From the NCBI RefSeq assembly GCF_029867415.1, contig NC_081183.1, forward strand, positions 54,510,336-54,574,335: 64,000 bases of DNA, given 5' to 3'. Source of the stretch: Vicia villosa (taxonomy: Eukaryota; Streptophyta; Magnoliopsida; Fabales; Fabaceae). The notes under the pieces are model-generated. The model was not told the origin of the DNA. It saw only the letters and a list, made by a program, of their open reading frames with translations, and did not search any database. Below, one piece after another: positions 46,555-56,850 of this stretch; positions within the stretch are counted from its first letter, which is position 1, and every line of letters starts with the position of its first letter. The translations under genes and the position numbers were made by a program.

Positions 46555-47593
46555 GACAAGCGCTCCCAGACACTACAGATTTTGGTCGGAGCACAAGTTA
46601 TCTTCAAGTTCCTGAAAGGTTTTAACTCTTCAGAAAAAGCGGCATTTAGCCACAGTTGCAGTAACCAGAAGGGTCCATGCACCAGAACGTTTTTCTTTTT
46701 TGTGGCATGGGGATTGTAGTATCTGATTTGTCGAGCCACTTCTGTCAGAGATGCGTAAAGGTTGGCCAATATCAGTTGTCCCAAAGCGACGCCCTCACCA
46801 TTGTGTAGATGACTGGCAAGATAGACGAATTGCTTCGCCACCTGCATAGACCTAGAACAGAAAACGCATCTTGACAACCAATATGTCAAGAAGGCGACAT
46901 GTTCCTCATCACTAATGTCGGAAGTGTCTTTGTGATGATGAGTGAGGAAGTTGTCGAAGGTTGGGTTTTTTTTTCGCCAACGTCGAACTTTACAGGGATT
47001 ACTTCGACGTCCACATGGTTAAACATGGGACCGGTGGGTTTTAGGCCAGTAATGGCAGCAACATCCAAAAGGGTGGGAGTAATCATACCACAGCCTGTAT
47101 GGAAGGTGTTCGTTGAGCCTTCCCAGAAGAAGAGTGCGGCTGTCAACATACTGTGAGAATAAGAAATGCCTTCTTGCGACATGTTAAGGAGGGTGTCGAT
47201 ACCCAAATCTTCCCACAATTTGCCTTTGCTGGGTTTCAAGCGTGCCATCCAGGCAGCAAACTCAGGGCATTTCAGTGGAGGATCCGTTCGAAAGTTCCTG
47301 TCATAAAAGCACATGGAGAGGGGTTTCAGAGAAGATATTAACGGTCTGGAGTCTTTGCTAGTGGGAAAGAAGGCGCCTTCATCAGTTGTATAAATTTCAG
47401 AAGGAGCATCAACGGGTAATGGACCTAAGAAAGATAAGGAGGCGCCTTTAAGGTGGAAAGGAATAAGTACCTGAGATTGCCATATTTTGGCCTTTTCATC
47501 AGCGAATGGGGGTTCCGGTACATATGGTTTACCGTCGACAAGGCGAAGCTCGTATGATTTGGATGGAAATACGTTTGAAGTAGAGGCCGCCAT
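46555..47593 (-). pseudogene. antisense PMD gene, N-terminal half
   Basis: The start Met at 47593 (MAASTSNVFPSK) has an upstream in-frame Met at 47671 that would add a hydrophobic run; I prefer the inner one. The core PMD signature reads TFHTGCGMITPTLLDVAAIT. A run of nine T on the plus strand (46966-46974) coincides with a frameshift. After it the frame continues with a well-formed TYWLSRCVFCSRSMQVAKQ and GPFWLLQLWLNAAF up to the W insertion. PMD proteins of the MAIN/MAIL type act in the nucleus in gene expression and transposon silencing, while other members ride in transposons. This copy is dead: frameshift, stops, two LTR insertions. Confidence 0.82.
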
Positions 47594-48054
47594 TGTTGTA
47601 AGGAGGAGTTGTTGGAAGAAGAAACGGTTTGAGAAGAAACAGAAGACGCAGAGAGTTTGAAGGAGAAACAATGAAGACGTGAAAAGGAGAAGAAATTTTC
47701 TGAAAAAAGGCTACTTATAGCCAGCGATAAAACGTCATTAGTAGGTAGAGACGTGGCGAGAAAGGAGGTACGTGGAACTAAGTTTCTGCACGCGTGGAGC
47801 CCACTGTTGCCACAAAAATAGTGCCATTACATTGCATTAAATGATCCCACGTCTCGAGGCAGTGAAAACGTGGGGAGGTAATGATGGCGTGACGTCACCG
47901 ACAAGACGGTACAGTGAACCTATTCCGCTAGGTAAACACAATCGTTCAAGTCGAAATGAGGGAAGTGTAAACGTTAGGTCGAGTTCAAGATTTTCATAGA
48001 TGCCATTTTCACGCATCATCTGCAAGTCGAAGTGACATCTCTGAAGGGGCATTT
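47594..48054. other. spacer between PMD gene start and gypsy LTR, with polypurine tract
   Basis: Likely contains the promoter and 5' leader of the antisense gene and, at its right end, the plus-strand polypurine tract 'tgaaggggcattt' directly before the LTR. 'cacgtggagccc'-like stretches are near 47790. No ORF that I trust. Confidence 0.5.
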
Positions 48055-49147
48055 TGTTACCCTAAGAAAATTCCTAGAGGCAAAGCAAGACACGTGTCCT
48101 TATAAGAAGACTCCCTCATTCTAACAAGAAATCTGTACAAATGAGAAATAAAGCAAATATCGAAAATAGATGATGTCGAAATTATTAGGAGTCGAAGCAA
48201 GAATAAAAGTCGAACCTAGAAGTTCTATACTTAAGGAGATTTGTAGAGAAAGCGTTCGATGGTGGGAAGCGGTTTCGATGAAAGGTAGTTACCAGAAACA
48301 AGTAAAGCGCGATAATTCAAATGTTCAAAGTTTGAAATACCAATGAAGCGGTTATCAAGCCAGGATCGTGCGTCAGAAGCGCCAAAACGCAAGAAGATCC
48401 TATGAGACGATTGCTGCTAGTTTAAATCTTAGCCGTAGATTGTACTAGGTAGTTACTTCATGTAAAGCCTATAAATAGGCCAGAATAATGTAGAAAAGCG
48501 TGTTCACTATTACAATCAAACTACTTTCTTACACTCTGCCCATTTTCCGCCCTTCAGGAAACAAGAGTTGCTAAGAGTTCTAATGTATGTAAATCACCAA
48601 CTTTATTTTCTTGTTTAATTATATGCTTCGAAGCTTTCATTTGTATTGTGTTCTTTACCCAGTAATTATTTCGCCTATCAATCGCCTTCTCAACCAAGTA
48701 AATCGATACTGGTTGTGGTCATCAGAGAATCACTTCTGCGTCGACGCTATCTGGTGGTCACGAGTCACCCCAGAAGTCTAGGTTTGTCCCGTCGGTCACG
48801 AGTCACCTGTCGGTCAAATCTCATAGTGTGGAAGACATTGTGTCCGTTATCAGCCTTGGAAAACCGTTTCTTAGGCAAGCCCTTCGACGAGACAGATACA
48901 ATCCTTAAAAACTTTAGCACGTGGTCTTAAGATCAACTGGTCGATCTTGGAAATAACCCTCAGTTTCAAGGCTTTGGGAAGACCAGCGGTTGTTTACTGT
49001 AACACCCGAGGCTGAAGAAGGCGAGGGGTGGTTGCACCGCATGTAACACCTGAGGCCTAAGAGGGAAAGGGTGGTCGCCACATCGGAATGAGAGGAATCC
49101 TGAGGCTGTGCAGGTATGGGACTGCATGGTTGAAGGAAAGCTTATAA

Positions 49148-49275
49148 GGATTGATAGGTACTACCTATACCAACAAGATGCATCTTCTTTTCGGTAGCCC
49201 ATTCCATAAGAACTCCATAGTTAAGCGTGCTTGACTTGGAGCAATTTATGGATGGGTGACCTTCTGGGAAGTTTC
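49148..49275 (+). other. 5S rRNA-like segment in Cassandra LTR1
   Basis: 'aagaactccatagttaagcg', 'tgcttgacttggagc' and 'ggatgggtgaccttctggga' correspond to the middle and the internal-promoter C box of plant 5S rRNA. The 5' third is more diverged. In Cassandra this segment can be transcribed by RNA polymerase III. Not a ribosomal gene. Confidence 0.85.
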
Positions 49276-49656
49276 CCGGAAAGCATGCGAGTGAGGTCAA
49301 AGCATGCTGAAAAGATCCGTGTTGGTTTGTGGGGTCAGTTGATCATCTTGAAAGCAGTCGGGGGCGTTACAAATGGTATCAGAGTCAGACCTCTCCCAGT
49401 ACGATGTGGTTTGAGGACGAACCATGCGGAAGCTGGTGGGCATGTAACACCCGAGGCTGAAGAAGGCGAGGGGTGGTTGCACCGCATGTAACACCTGAGG
49501 CCTAAGAGGGAAAGGGTGGACTGCATGGTTGAAGGAAAGCTTATAAGGATTGATAGGTACTACCTATACCAACAAGATGCATCTTCTTTTCGGTAGCCCA
49601 TTCCATAAGAACTACATAGTTAAGCGTGCTTGACTTGGAGCAATTTATGGATGGGT

Positions 49657-49744
49657 GACCTTCTGGGAAGTTTCCCGGAAAGCATGCGAGTGAGGTCAAA
49701 GACCTTCTGGGAAGTTTCCCGGAAAGCATGCGAGTGAGGTCAAA
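49657..49744 (+). repeat. 44-bp exact tandem duplication in Cassandra LTR2
   Basis: The 44 bases 49657-49700 (gaccttctggg...gtcaaa) are repeated exactly at 49701-49744, so the 5S-like end is doubled. LTR2 also lacks 46 bases present in LTR1 (after 'aagggtgg', 49071-49120 region). The two changes almost cancel in length. Confidence 0.92.
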
Positions 49745-49837
49745 GCATGCTGAAAAGATCCGTGTTGGTTTGTGGGGTCAGTTGATCATCCCGAAAGCAG
49801 TCTGGGGCGTTACATTTACCAATTTCCACGGTAAACA

Positions 49838-50919
49838 ATATGTAACTCCCCATTTTTGTTAATTATTTATTTAATTGATTTTGTGCTGTAAATAAGTAAT
49901 TAAATTAATTTTATATGCATTTGATTGAGGATTAGGAATTGGCATGTGTATATGATGTTTAGAATCGAGTTTAATTATTTAACTAAAGGATTAGGTAATT
50001 ATAATAATATATAGTGTTTGCAGTGGGTTTTCATCATTGCAAAGATAAGGTTCTTCCTTTAAATATCTTGGGTTACCATTTGGTACCAACCCTCACAAAT
50101 AGTATACTTGAGAACCTATGATTAGGAATAATTTTAAGGACAAAGCTTAGGTACAATTCTTTAGGTGTGGTTCTTACTATTTTTCAATGAAATATAACAA
50201 ATGTACTTAAATATATCATTTAGTGAGTGAAAATAGGAGAAATTTGCATACATATAAGAGGAAATTATACACTTGTCAGATTTTTATTGTGAAGACGCAT
50301 GCCTAAGATTTGAAAACTTTAGTGAGATTGACGAGACCTCTTTGAGGCGATATGAAGGACAAATAAAAAGTTTCTTGGTTTAGTTGGTCTTAGGTCAATA
50401 AGCTGGAGAGTTACGGGATTTGGTTGTTATGGACATCTACATTATAAACCTGATGCTTCTACATTATAAGACTGACCTCTGGTGAAATATTATGTTTGGC
50501 ATATATGAATCTAAGATGGTTAATTCTTTTGTTCGGGGGTAAGTCTGATGGATTCAAGTCATCTTCTACATGGTGGAAGAGGATCTCCTTTCTCGGGATT
50601 GATTTTGATGCCAAGAAAGATAGGTAATGATCATCATACTTCTATTTGATCAGATTTATGGAAATTTCTTATTCCTTTTCACAAACATTTTCCTAAACGA
50701 TGTCTGATTTCTATTTAGCTACGGAGTGGAAAATTTAGGTCATTGTGAGAATTAAGTGTGGTTATGAGATCTTAGATCGATGAAAGACCTCTTGGTTTTG
50801 AGAGTTTGATTTTTTTACTAATTTGGTCACATGGTAAAGATGGTCTATACTATATCAAGTCGACGTATTATTTCTTGTTAAGTTCGAGTTTGCAACAGGG
50901 TATCCTCCCTCCTATAGTT
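49838..50919. other. unassigned AT-rich sequence
   Basis: Begins 'atatgtaactccccattttt'; the tgtaactcccc could be the start of yet another gypsy LTR, but I see no matching end. No reading frame with recognisable domains. Confidence 0.4.
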
Positions 50920-50927
50920 GTTTAATT

Positions 50928-51747
50928 TAGTGTTTTAAAAACCGGACCGGACCGGCCGGTCAGACCGGGAACCGGCCAGGTAACCGGTCTGGTTCAATAG
51001 TCAGATCGGGTATGCCATCAAACCGGTGGGAACCGGTGAAAACTGGGAAAACCGGAAAAACCGGGAAAACCGGAAAACCGGCGGTTTAATTGCTTTTTTT
51101 TTTTTTTTTTTAAACTTTTTTTTAAACTTTTTTTTTAAACTTTTTTTTCACATTTATTTTTAACTTTTTTTTTAACTTTTTTTTTTTAATATATTTAGTA
51201 GTGTATTACTTAAATAGCATTCTCACATAGTTTTTTTCGTTAGTGACAAATTAAAAACTTTATTGTCTATTTGTTATCTTTGCTAATAAATTTTCTTAAA
51301 TAGCATAAACATATTGAATTTTATTTGATTTTTTTTTTAGGAGGATCCTATTTTGAATTAAATTTGGTACACATTGGAGTTATTTTGTTATAAACTATTC
51401 AATTAGATTATGTTGTAATTAGACTTTATTTGCAATTAGACTTTGTAATTTTTTACTATTTTGTTATGTGTGATATCTTTGTTTAAAATTTGAATTTAAG
51501 TTATGAAAATGTGAATTTATGATATGATATTTTTAAAAAATTTAAAAGCTAGTTATATTTTTTTAGAGACTGAATCATCCGGTTCGACCGGTTTTATACC
51601 TATATAATGACAGGTCTATTCAACCGAGTTATCCGATTTAATCCGGTTTGGTCGTGCGGTTCGACCAGTGACCCAATGGTTCGACCGATAAACCAGTGAC
51701 CCAGTACCCTCACCGGTTCGATGACCGGTCCGGTTTTTAAAACACTG
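50928..51747. mobile_element. hAT-like non-autonomous transposon (820 bp)
   Basis: Perfect 8-bp duplication GTTTAATT at 50920-50927 and 51748-51755. Terminal inverted repeats are TAGTGTTTTAAAAACCGG (left) and CAGTGTTTTAAAAACCGG (right, reversed), followed by arrays of 'accgg' and 'ggttcgaccggt'. The interior is T-rich with no coding capacity. The 8-bp duplication and T/CAGTG ends fit hAT. Confidence 0.85.
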
Positions 51748-51755
51748 GTTTAATT

Positions 51756-53400
51756 ATCAGTTTTATGTCGGTCATTTGTTTGAAAAACATCATATGTTTA
51801 ATTATTGGTTTCATGTCGGTCATTTATTTAACAATTATTATTATAATTCAATCTCTTAAATCTACTTTCATTAGTTAAATTAGTCAATTTTTTAAATTTT
51901 TTTAACTTTAAATATTTAAGGTGTGCCAACATTGTTGGCGATCTTAGCTTAACCATTCAATTTATAGAATCCTACTGTGAGACACCAAAAACAGTTTTTT
52001 TATAAATATTTCATCATCTTTTTTCGTCCTATCTTTCCTCATCTTCATTATTCATATACATAACTTCATAGAAAAACCTCAAAATTTTAGAATTAAAATT
52101 TTCAAATCTATTTTTTAACACCATCATCTATAAGATCCAAAAACTCAAAAATATTTTTTTTAATAAAACTCTTATGAATAAAAAAAGAAAGCTCGACATT
52201 GTGATATTCAACTTTATAAACAACGATATAAATGGAATGAAAATAAATTCTCGATTGATACTTCCTCCATATCCGCATTCCCCATGTTCAACTAGATTTA
52301 GGTATTCAATATACATCATTCTATATTCAATCAAATTTGGTCTCCAACTCTAGGCAACATGAGCTCCCTCTTAGTGTTCCAATATCGAGCCAGCAGTTAT
52401 GAGTTGATGAGTTCTGACTTCTGGATTGTTACTTTATATTGGATTTAAGATGTGAATAAAAAATAAAGTTTAGATCTAAAATATGGGCAAAAAAGTAAAT
52501 TATTGTTGATGATGTTGTCAATGGTGATGGTGGTGCTTTGTGATCATATATGCTTGAGAGAAAATTAAATAAAAACTAAAAAAATTATAATTGAATTACT
52601 TAAAGGTGTGTGTATTGCATTTATAGAAAAAAATTGAATTAGTATGAATGATTTTTCATTTCACATTGAATTTGTGGATTTTGTTACATCTTTCATAGAA
52701 GCTACAATTTGATTTAATCTTGGATCCTATTACAAGTCATAACCAAAACACTTTATGTTAAATATACATCACCAACATCCTCAACATCCTCAACATCTTC
52801 ATTATAAAGAATTTCATTATTCTTAGCCCAATTATACACCAACAAGAAGCCAATTCAAGGTGAATCAAAATTTCCTAAACAATTTTAAAGTTAAAAATAA
52901 TTTTTAACTTATATAAATATATAATAATTAATATATAAATATATAAATATATAATAATTATTATAAATTAAAACACTCAATTTTTTTAATTTTTATAATT
53001 ATTATATAAATATATAAATATATTTATAATTAATATATAATAATTATTATATAAATATATAAATATATAATAATTTTTTATAAATATATAATAATTATTA
53101 TATAAATATATAAATTAAAACACTCATTTTTTTTATAAATATATAACAATTATTATAAATATATAAATAAAAAATTATAACCTATTTTGTAAGTGAAATT
53201 ATTTTAATTTTTTTAATTAAAATTATTTTAAATTTTAAAATATGAATCAGGATAGAAATATATAATAGCTATTATTCATAACTTATAAATTATATCAAAA
53301 TATATAATTATTATTATTCATTACTCATAAATTATATCAAATTTATGATATGTGAATTAATTAATATCCTAAAATTAATTTTTAGGATTTTTTTAGATTT
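51756..53400. other. unassigned, AT-rich; low-complexity tract 52913-53345
   Basis: Just after the hAT-like element a short imperfect direct repeat (gtttaattat.. ttttatgtcggtcattt, 51748 and 51797) is visible. From 52913 the sequence is almost only A and T with many 'ataaatatataaatatataa' units. No gene found. Confidence 0.5.
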
Positions 53401-53593
53401 TTTTTGTTGTTTCGGAGATGCATCTCCGAATTAGTCAAAAATCCAATTTTTGGGATTTTTTTGAAAATGCACTTCCAAAGTCTGGAAAAATTTAGAAAAA
53501 AAAATATTTCGAAAATGCATTTCCGAAGCAGGGTAAAATGGGGTTTTTCGCTGGGGGAGACCCCCATAAGAAGGTGGATAAAGAAAAAATCTT
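53401..53593 (+). mobile_element. end of a second TIR transposon of the MAIN-carrying family
   Basis: Palindromic motifs (ttcggagatgcatctccgaa at 53408; tcgaaaatgcatttccgaag) are followed by 'cagggtaaaatggggttttt', 'cgctgggggagacccccata' and 'aggtggataaagaaaaaatc'. Reversed, this parallels the left terminus of the 53715-56918 element (agcgaaaatcccaaaatacc, gggggtcacccccagcg). It is a right-hand end only; the rest is lost or unrecognisable in AT-rich sequence. Confidence 0.65.
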
Positions 53594-53706
53594 TTGCTAA
53601 GTTAAGAAATTCATTTAAAACCAAAACTCCATATAGGATTTAGAAACAAGTTTGCACATACACTCTATAAGACAAATTGGTCTATAGCCTTCAAGTTCTT
53701 GAGGGT
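53594..53706 (-). pseudogene. LINE reverse transcriptase fragment (downstream piece)
   Basis: Minus strand encodes DNPQELEGYRPICLIECM, matching the LINE RT motif 'NP..l.dyRPIsLIGCmYKi'. It continues the piece right of the TIR transposon (56927 onward). Stops follow within 30 codons. Confidence 0.75.
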
Positions 53707-53778
53707 TATCCTTTGAAAATTTCTTTAGCCACCTCCCTATGGGGGTCACCCCCAGCGAAAATCCCAAAATACCCCTGC

Positions 53779-53970
53779 TTCGGAAATGAACTTCCGAAGC
53801 GCTTTTTTTTTAAAAAAATTTCCACAATTCGGAAGTGCATCTCCGAAAACACCTTATGGGGGGTGTCTTCGGAGATGAACTTCCAAAAACACCTCATGGG
53901 GGGTGTCTTCGGAGATGAACTTCCGAAAATACCTAATGGGGGGTGAATTCGGAAATGAACTTCCGAATTA
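53779..53970. repeat. left subterminal palindrome array
   Basis: Five copies of an approximately 20-bp palindrome (ttcggaaatgaacttccgaa and variants) start near 53779, 53828, 53868, 53908 and 53948. The last three are parts of exact 40-base tandem units (53851-53970). Such subterminal repeats may bind a transposase; that is inference. Confidence 0.88.
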
Positions 53971-54173
53971 TGCAGAAACTGTGTTTTTTTTTATGTTTTT
54001 TCTTAAACAGTCTCGCATTTTAATTAAACGCAAACGCCAAATAAAATAAGCAACAGATAAACTGAAAATACTAATATGATAAATCCAATCCAAATAATAT
54101 ATACAAACCGAAAATAATAATAATACTGTGCGAAAGATACAATCCGAAATCAAAAAATAAATAAACCCGACCA

Positions 54174-56225
54174 CTACTGGGTGTGCCTAACCCTCTCACC
54201 CTGGGCCCTCCTCTGCCGCCTGTACCCCGCCGCACGGCCCGCATCAGTGACGATCATCTCCAACACAGCGACTGCATCTAGACCGCCCTGATGAACGACA
54301 CCTCGATCCAAGGTGTCCTGCCCAAGCATCTCTATCCGCTGGCAGATCGGCATGAGATCAATGGCGTGGTCATCCTCGGCCTGCTGGTTCTCCAGGATCT
54401 CCTCATGTGCTGGCCTAGGAGCGCCGGGAACGTCGGGTCTCAGCAGAGGATGGGACACCCGATAGAACCATGTGACGTACCCCTCCTCACTGTGTCAGTC
54501 CTGTGTGACCCGAGTGAGACGGTACTCCTGCGGTACCACATGCTGCTGCCACTCCGCCCATATGGCAGTGAGCTGCACTCGGGTCACTCTGTCGGGAGCA
54601 GCCTCAAAGGGTGACCTGGGTATCCGCTGCACGAATCCGAACTGACGCATGCACCGCTCAGGGAGATACCGGACCATGATGCCGGTCCCGCATGCCATCC
54701 AGCCTGAATATAAAGCAATGCCGTCAAAGGGGACAATCTGAGCGTAGTCGGCGAACGGCCTCCAGGTGACGTCGTCGTGCATCGTGCGGTCCAAGTACAA
54801 ACGGTATGGTCCCACCGCATCGTTCCCCCTCTGGAGAGCGTATCTGGCGGCCCTGGGCATGGCGTCAACGTACGCAGGATCGATGTGGAAGCCGTGAATG
54901 CGGGAGAAGTAGGAGATGATCCAGCTCTGAAACACAAACACGATAATCTATTAAAAATAAATACGAAACATAAATAAATAAATAAAAAAATACGATAATG
55001 TGTTAAAATAAAACGTACCGTAAGTAGTGTGCAGGATCCGACCAACTACCTCGTCCTCCAGTTGGAGGCCTCATTCAGCTTCTAGTAGAGGTATGCCAGA
55101 GTAGCTGCCCCCCAGTTCCACTGGTGAACGGTATCCAGGTCCATGAAGTAGCGGAGGTAGGTCACGTCGACGTACCTGACACTCTTGTCCACAAAGCATG
55201 CAGCGCCTACCACATGCATGTACCAGCACCGGAGAGCGCAACCGCGGTGATAGTGTGTGAACAGCTCGTCACCCTCACCCTCAGCCTCGGCAGCCGCGTC
55301 CAGATGGTGCTCAAAATAAGTGCTCAGTGTGGTGAACCGAACATGAGGCCCAGAAGTCGTGACGCACTCAAAGTGAGCAACCTCGTGCTCCATGCCCAAA
55401 TAGAGCGTCATCCACTCAATGGCCTCGACCCTCTGGATCTTGGAGTGGTGCAACAGCGGCCCCCTAATCGGCAGGTGGAGAAGACACTGCACGTCATGCA
55501 AGGTGATCGTCATCTCCCCAACCGGCAAGTGGAAAGAGGACGTCTCCTTGTGCCAGCGCTCCACAAATGCCCCCTGCATGCCGGTGCTGATGGTGGTGTA
55601 CCCCGTCATGCAGAGCCCGCTGAGCCCTGAACCTCGCACATGGTCGTTAAACTACTCAGCTGCTGGTTTAAACAGACTGAAAATCTTGCGGGCGTGGTTC
55701 ACCATTTTCAGCGGCTCTCTCTCCTGTTACAAAAAAAAACAAATAAGCGACATATATTAAATAAGCGACAAATAAACGGTTAAATTATAAAAAATGGTGA
55801 CAAATAAACGGTTAAATTAAAAGAAATACCTCTCCCTCCCAGATCCGCCGAGCGACGTGATCGTGGTAGTGAATCAGCACGGAAGTGTCAAAGGGCCCTC
55901 CCGGATAGCCGTCCTCCTGCTCATCATCCTCCCCGGCTGGAGGGTCAACATCCGGTACCCCCTCCGGCTCGTGGTAAGTCACTTCCGCCACCTCCTCCTC
56001 CTCCTCCTCCTCTCGCTGGCGGGAAGAAGATGCCCGAGCCAGCCGACTCCTAGATCCTGAACCAGATGTACCCTCTCCCACGTCCTCGGATACTCGCACA
56101 CGGCGTCCCCGACCCCGCCCCCGTCCCTGTGTCGACGCCAGCTGCGCCGCCGCCCGCTCGCGTCTAGCCGACGCAGTATGGGTCTCCCTACCCTGTCTGA
56201 TGCGTGCTGGTTTGTTGCCTGACAT
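54174..56225 (-). pseudogene. MAIN-like plant mobile domain protein, three exons, with nonsense changes
   Basis: Exon 1 is 55830-56225 (Arg/Gly-rich start QGRGRGRGRRVRV, then acidic, ending RRIWEGE). Exon 2 is 55019-55723 and exon 3 is 54174-54926. All junctions have GT/AG and keep the frame, giving about 617 codons. The PMD core is SSFHLPVGEMTITLHDVQCL with LPIRGPLLHH, then RYVDVTYLRYFMDL and, in exon 3, RPFADYAQIVPFDGIALYSG. Family role: MAIN/MAIL proteins are nuclear and act with phosphatase PP7L in gene expression and transposon silencing. In-frame stops lie at 55652-55654, 55082-55084, 55046-55048 and 54495-54497; most fit G-to-A or C-to-T changes (for example Trp to TGA). GC content is much higher than the neighbours'. 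Probably non-functional. Confidence 0.85.
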
Positions 56226-56300
56226 GTTACTGTAAACAATTGAAATCGATTAATATGCGAGACAAAATAAAAAACTAAAAAATTTGAACTTCTGATACAA

Positions 56301-56850
56301 TTCGAAAGTTCATTTCCGAAAACTGGGATGGAGGTGTTTTCGGAAATGAACTTCCGAAACACCCATGCGATGGAGTTTTCTGCAACTTCCATGGCAGACC
56401 CCCAAAACAAAGTTCAAAACTATGTTTACACATTCTAAACAACCTAAATAGCAGTACCAACCTAACCTAATACATTTTTTGCTAATTGTAAACACCCTAA
56501 TATGAATTTTAATCATAGATCTATAACTCAAAATGCTTACCGATTGATGAGATTGGAGGGCTTTTGAATGTATTGTAGGAAGCTTATTAGATCCTTTGAT
56601 GTAGCCTTTGAAGTGTTTGCACAAAATTTCTCAGGGGTTGTGTTTGATGTTGAATTAGGGTAAAGTGGATGGGGGAGGGGGCTGTTTTGCTTAATCTGCA
56701 AAACGCGCAGTATTTCAGAAATGAACTTCCGAAATGCTGTTTTCGGAAATGAACTTCCGAAATAAGACAATTTTTTCAAAAAAAAAGGCGTTTTCGGAGA
56801 TGCATCTCCGAAAACACCTTTTTCTTGCATTTCGGAAATGCATTTCCGAA
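56301..56850. repeat. right subterminal palindrome array
   Basis: Copies of the same palindrome (ttcggaaatgaacttccgaa) start near 56301, 56339, 56714, 56742, 56792 and 56830. Variants 'ttcggagatgcatctccgaa' and 'ttcggaaatgcatttccgaa' occur. Fewer and more scattered than on the left. They lie between exon 1 and the right terminal repeat. Confidence 0.85.

Larger units (their letters stand above)
48998..49814 (+). mobile_element. Cassandra TRIM retrotransposon (817 bp)
   Basis: LTR1 48998-49371 (374 bp) and LTR2 49443-49814 (372 bp) flank a 71-base interior with the tRNA-Met primer site TGGTATCAGAGTC at 49374 and a purine tract 'ggaagctggtgggca' before LTR2. The duplication TTTAC is at 48993-48997 and 49815-49819. 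Termini are TGTAACACC...GCGTTACA. The LTRs carry a 5S rRNA-like segment, the defining trait of Cassandra. It encodes no protein and depends on other elements' enzymes. Confidence 0.93.
32306..49837 (+). mobile_element. truncated Tat-like gypsy element with an antisense PMD gene
   Basis: Right boundary: an LTR (48055-49837) preceded by a polypurine tract (gaaggggcattt). Inside, on the opposite strand, lies a multi-exon PMD gene. Antisense extra ORFs between pol and the 3' LTR are known in Tat elements. The gag-pol part and 5' LTR are missing, cut off by the second copia. Assignment of the gene to this element is inference from position. The alternative is a host-like PMD gene next to an unrelated LTR. 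Confidence 0.5.
48055..49837 (+). repeat. 3' LTR of the Tat-like element, split by Cassandra
   Basis: Starts TGTTACCCTAAG at 48055 and ends 'cacggtaaaca' at 49837. Without Cassandra it is about 0.96 kb. A TATA box (TATAAATA, 48470-48477) lies 415 bases in, as expected for U3, so transcription is rightward. No primer site follows, while a polypurine tract precedes it, so it is a 3' LTR. The end contains an inverted repeat (tgtttacc / ggtaaaca). Confidence 0.65.

Noticed and set aside
49148..49275. Genuine 5S rRNA gene
   Set aside because: Diverged 5' part, no tandem 5S spacer, and location inside paired LTRs show it is the Cassandra-borne copy.
51010..51120. Telomere- or satellite-like CCGG-rich repeat
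   Set aside because: Explained as the subterminal repeats of the hAT-like element with perfect target duplication.
55124..55630. 168-codon plus-strand ORF opposite MAIN-like exon 2
   Set aside because: GC-rich antisense shadow of the exon; spliced PMD gene on the other strand explains the sequence.
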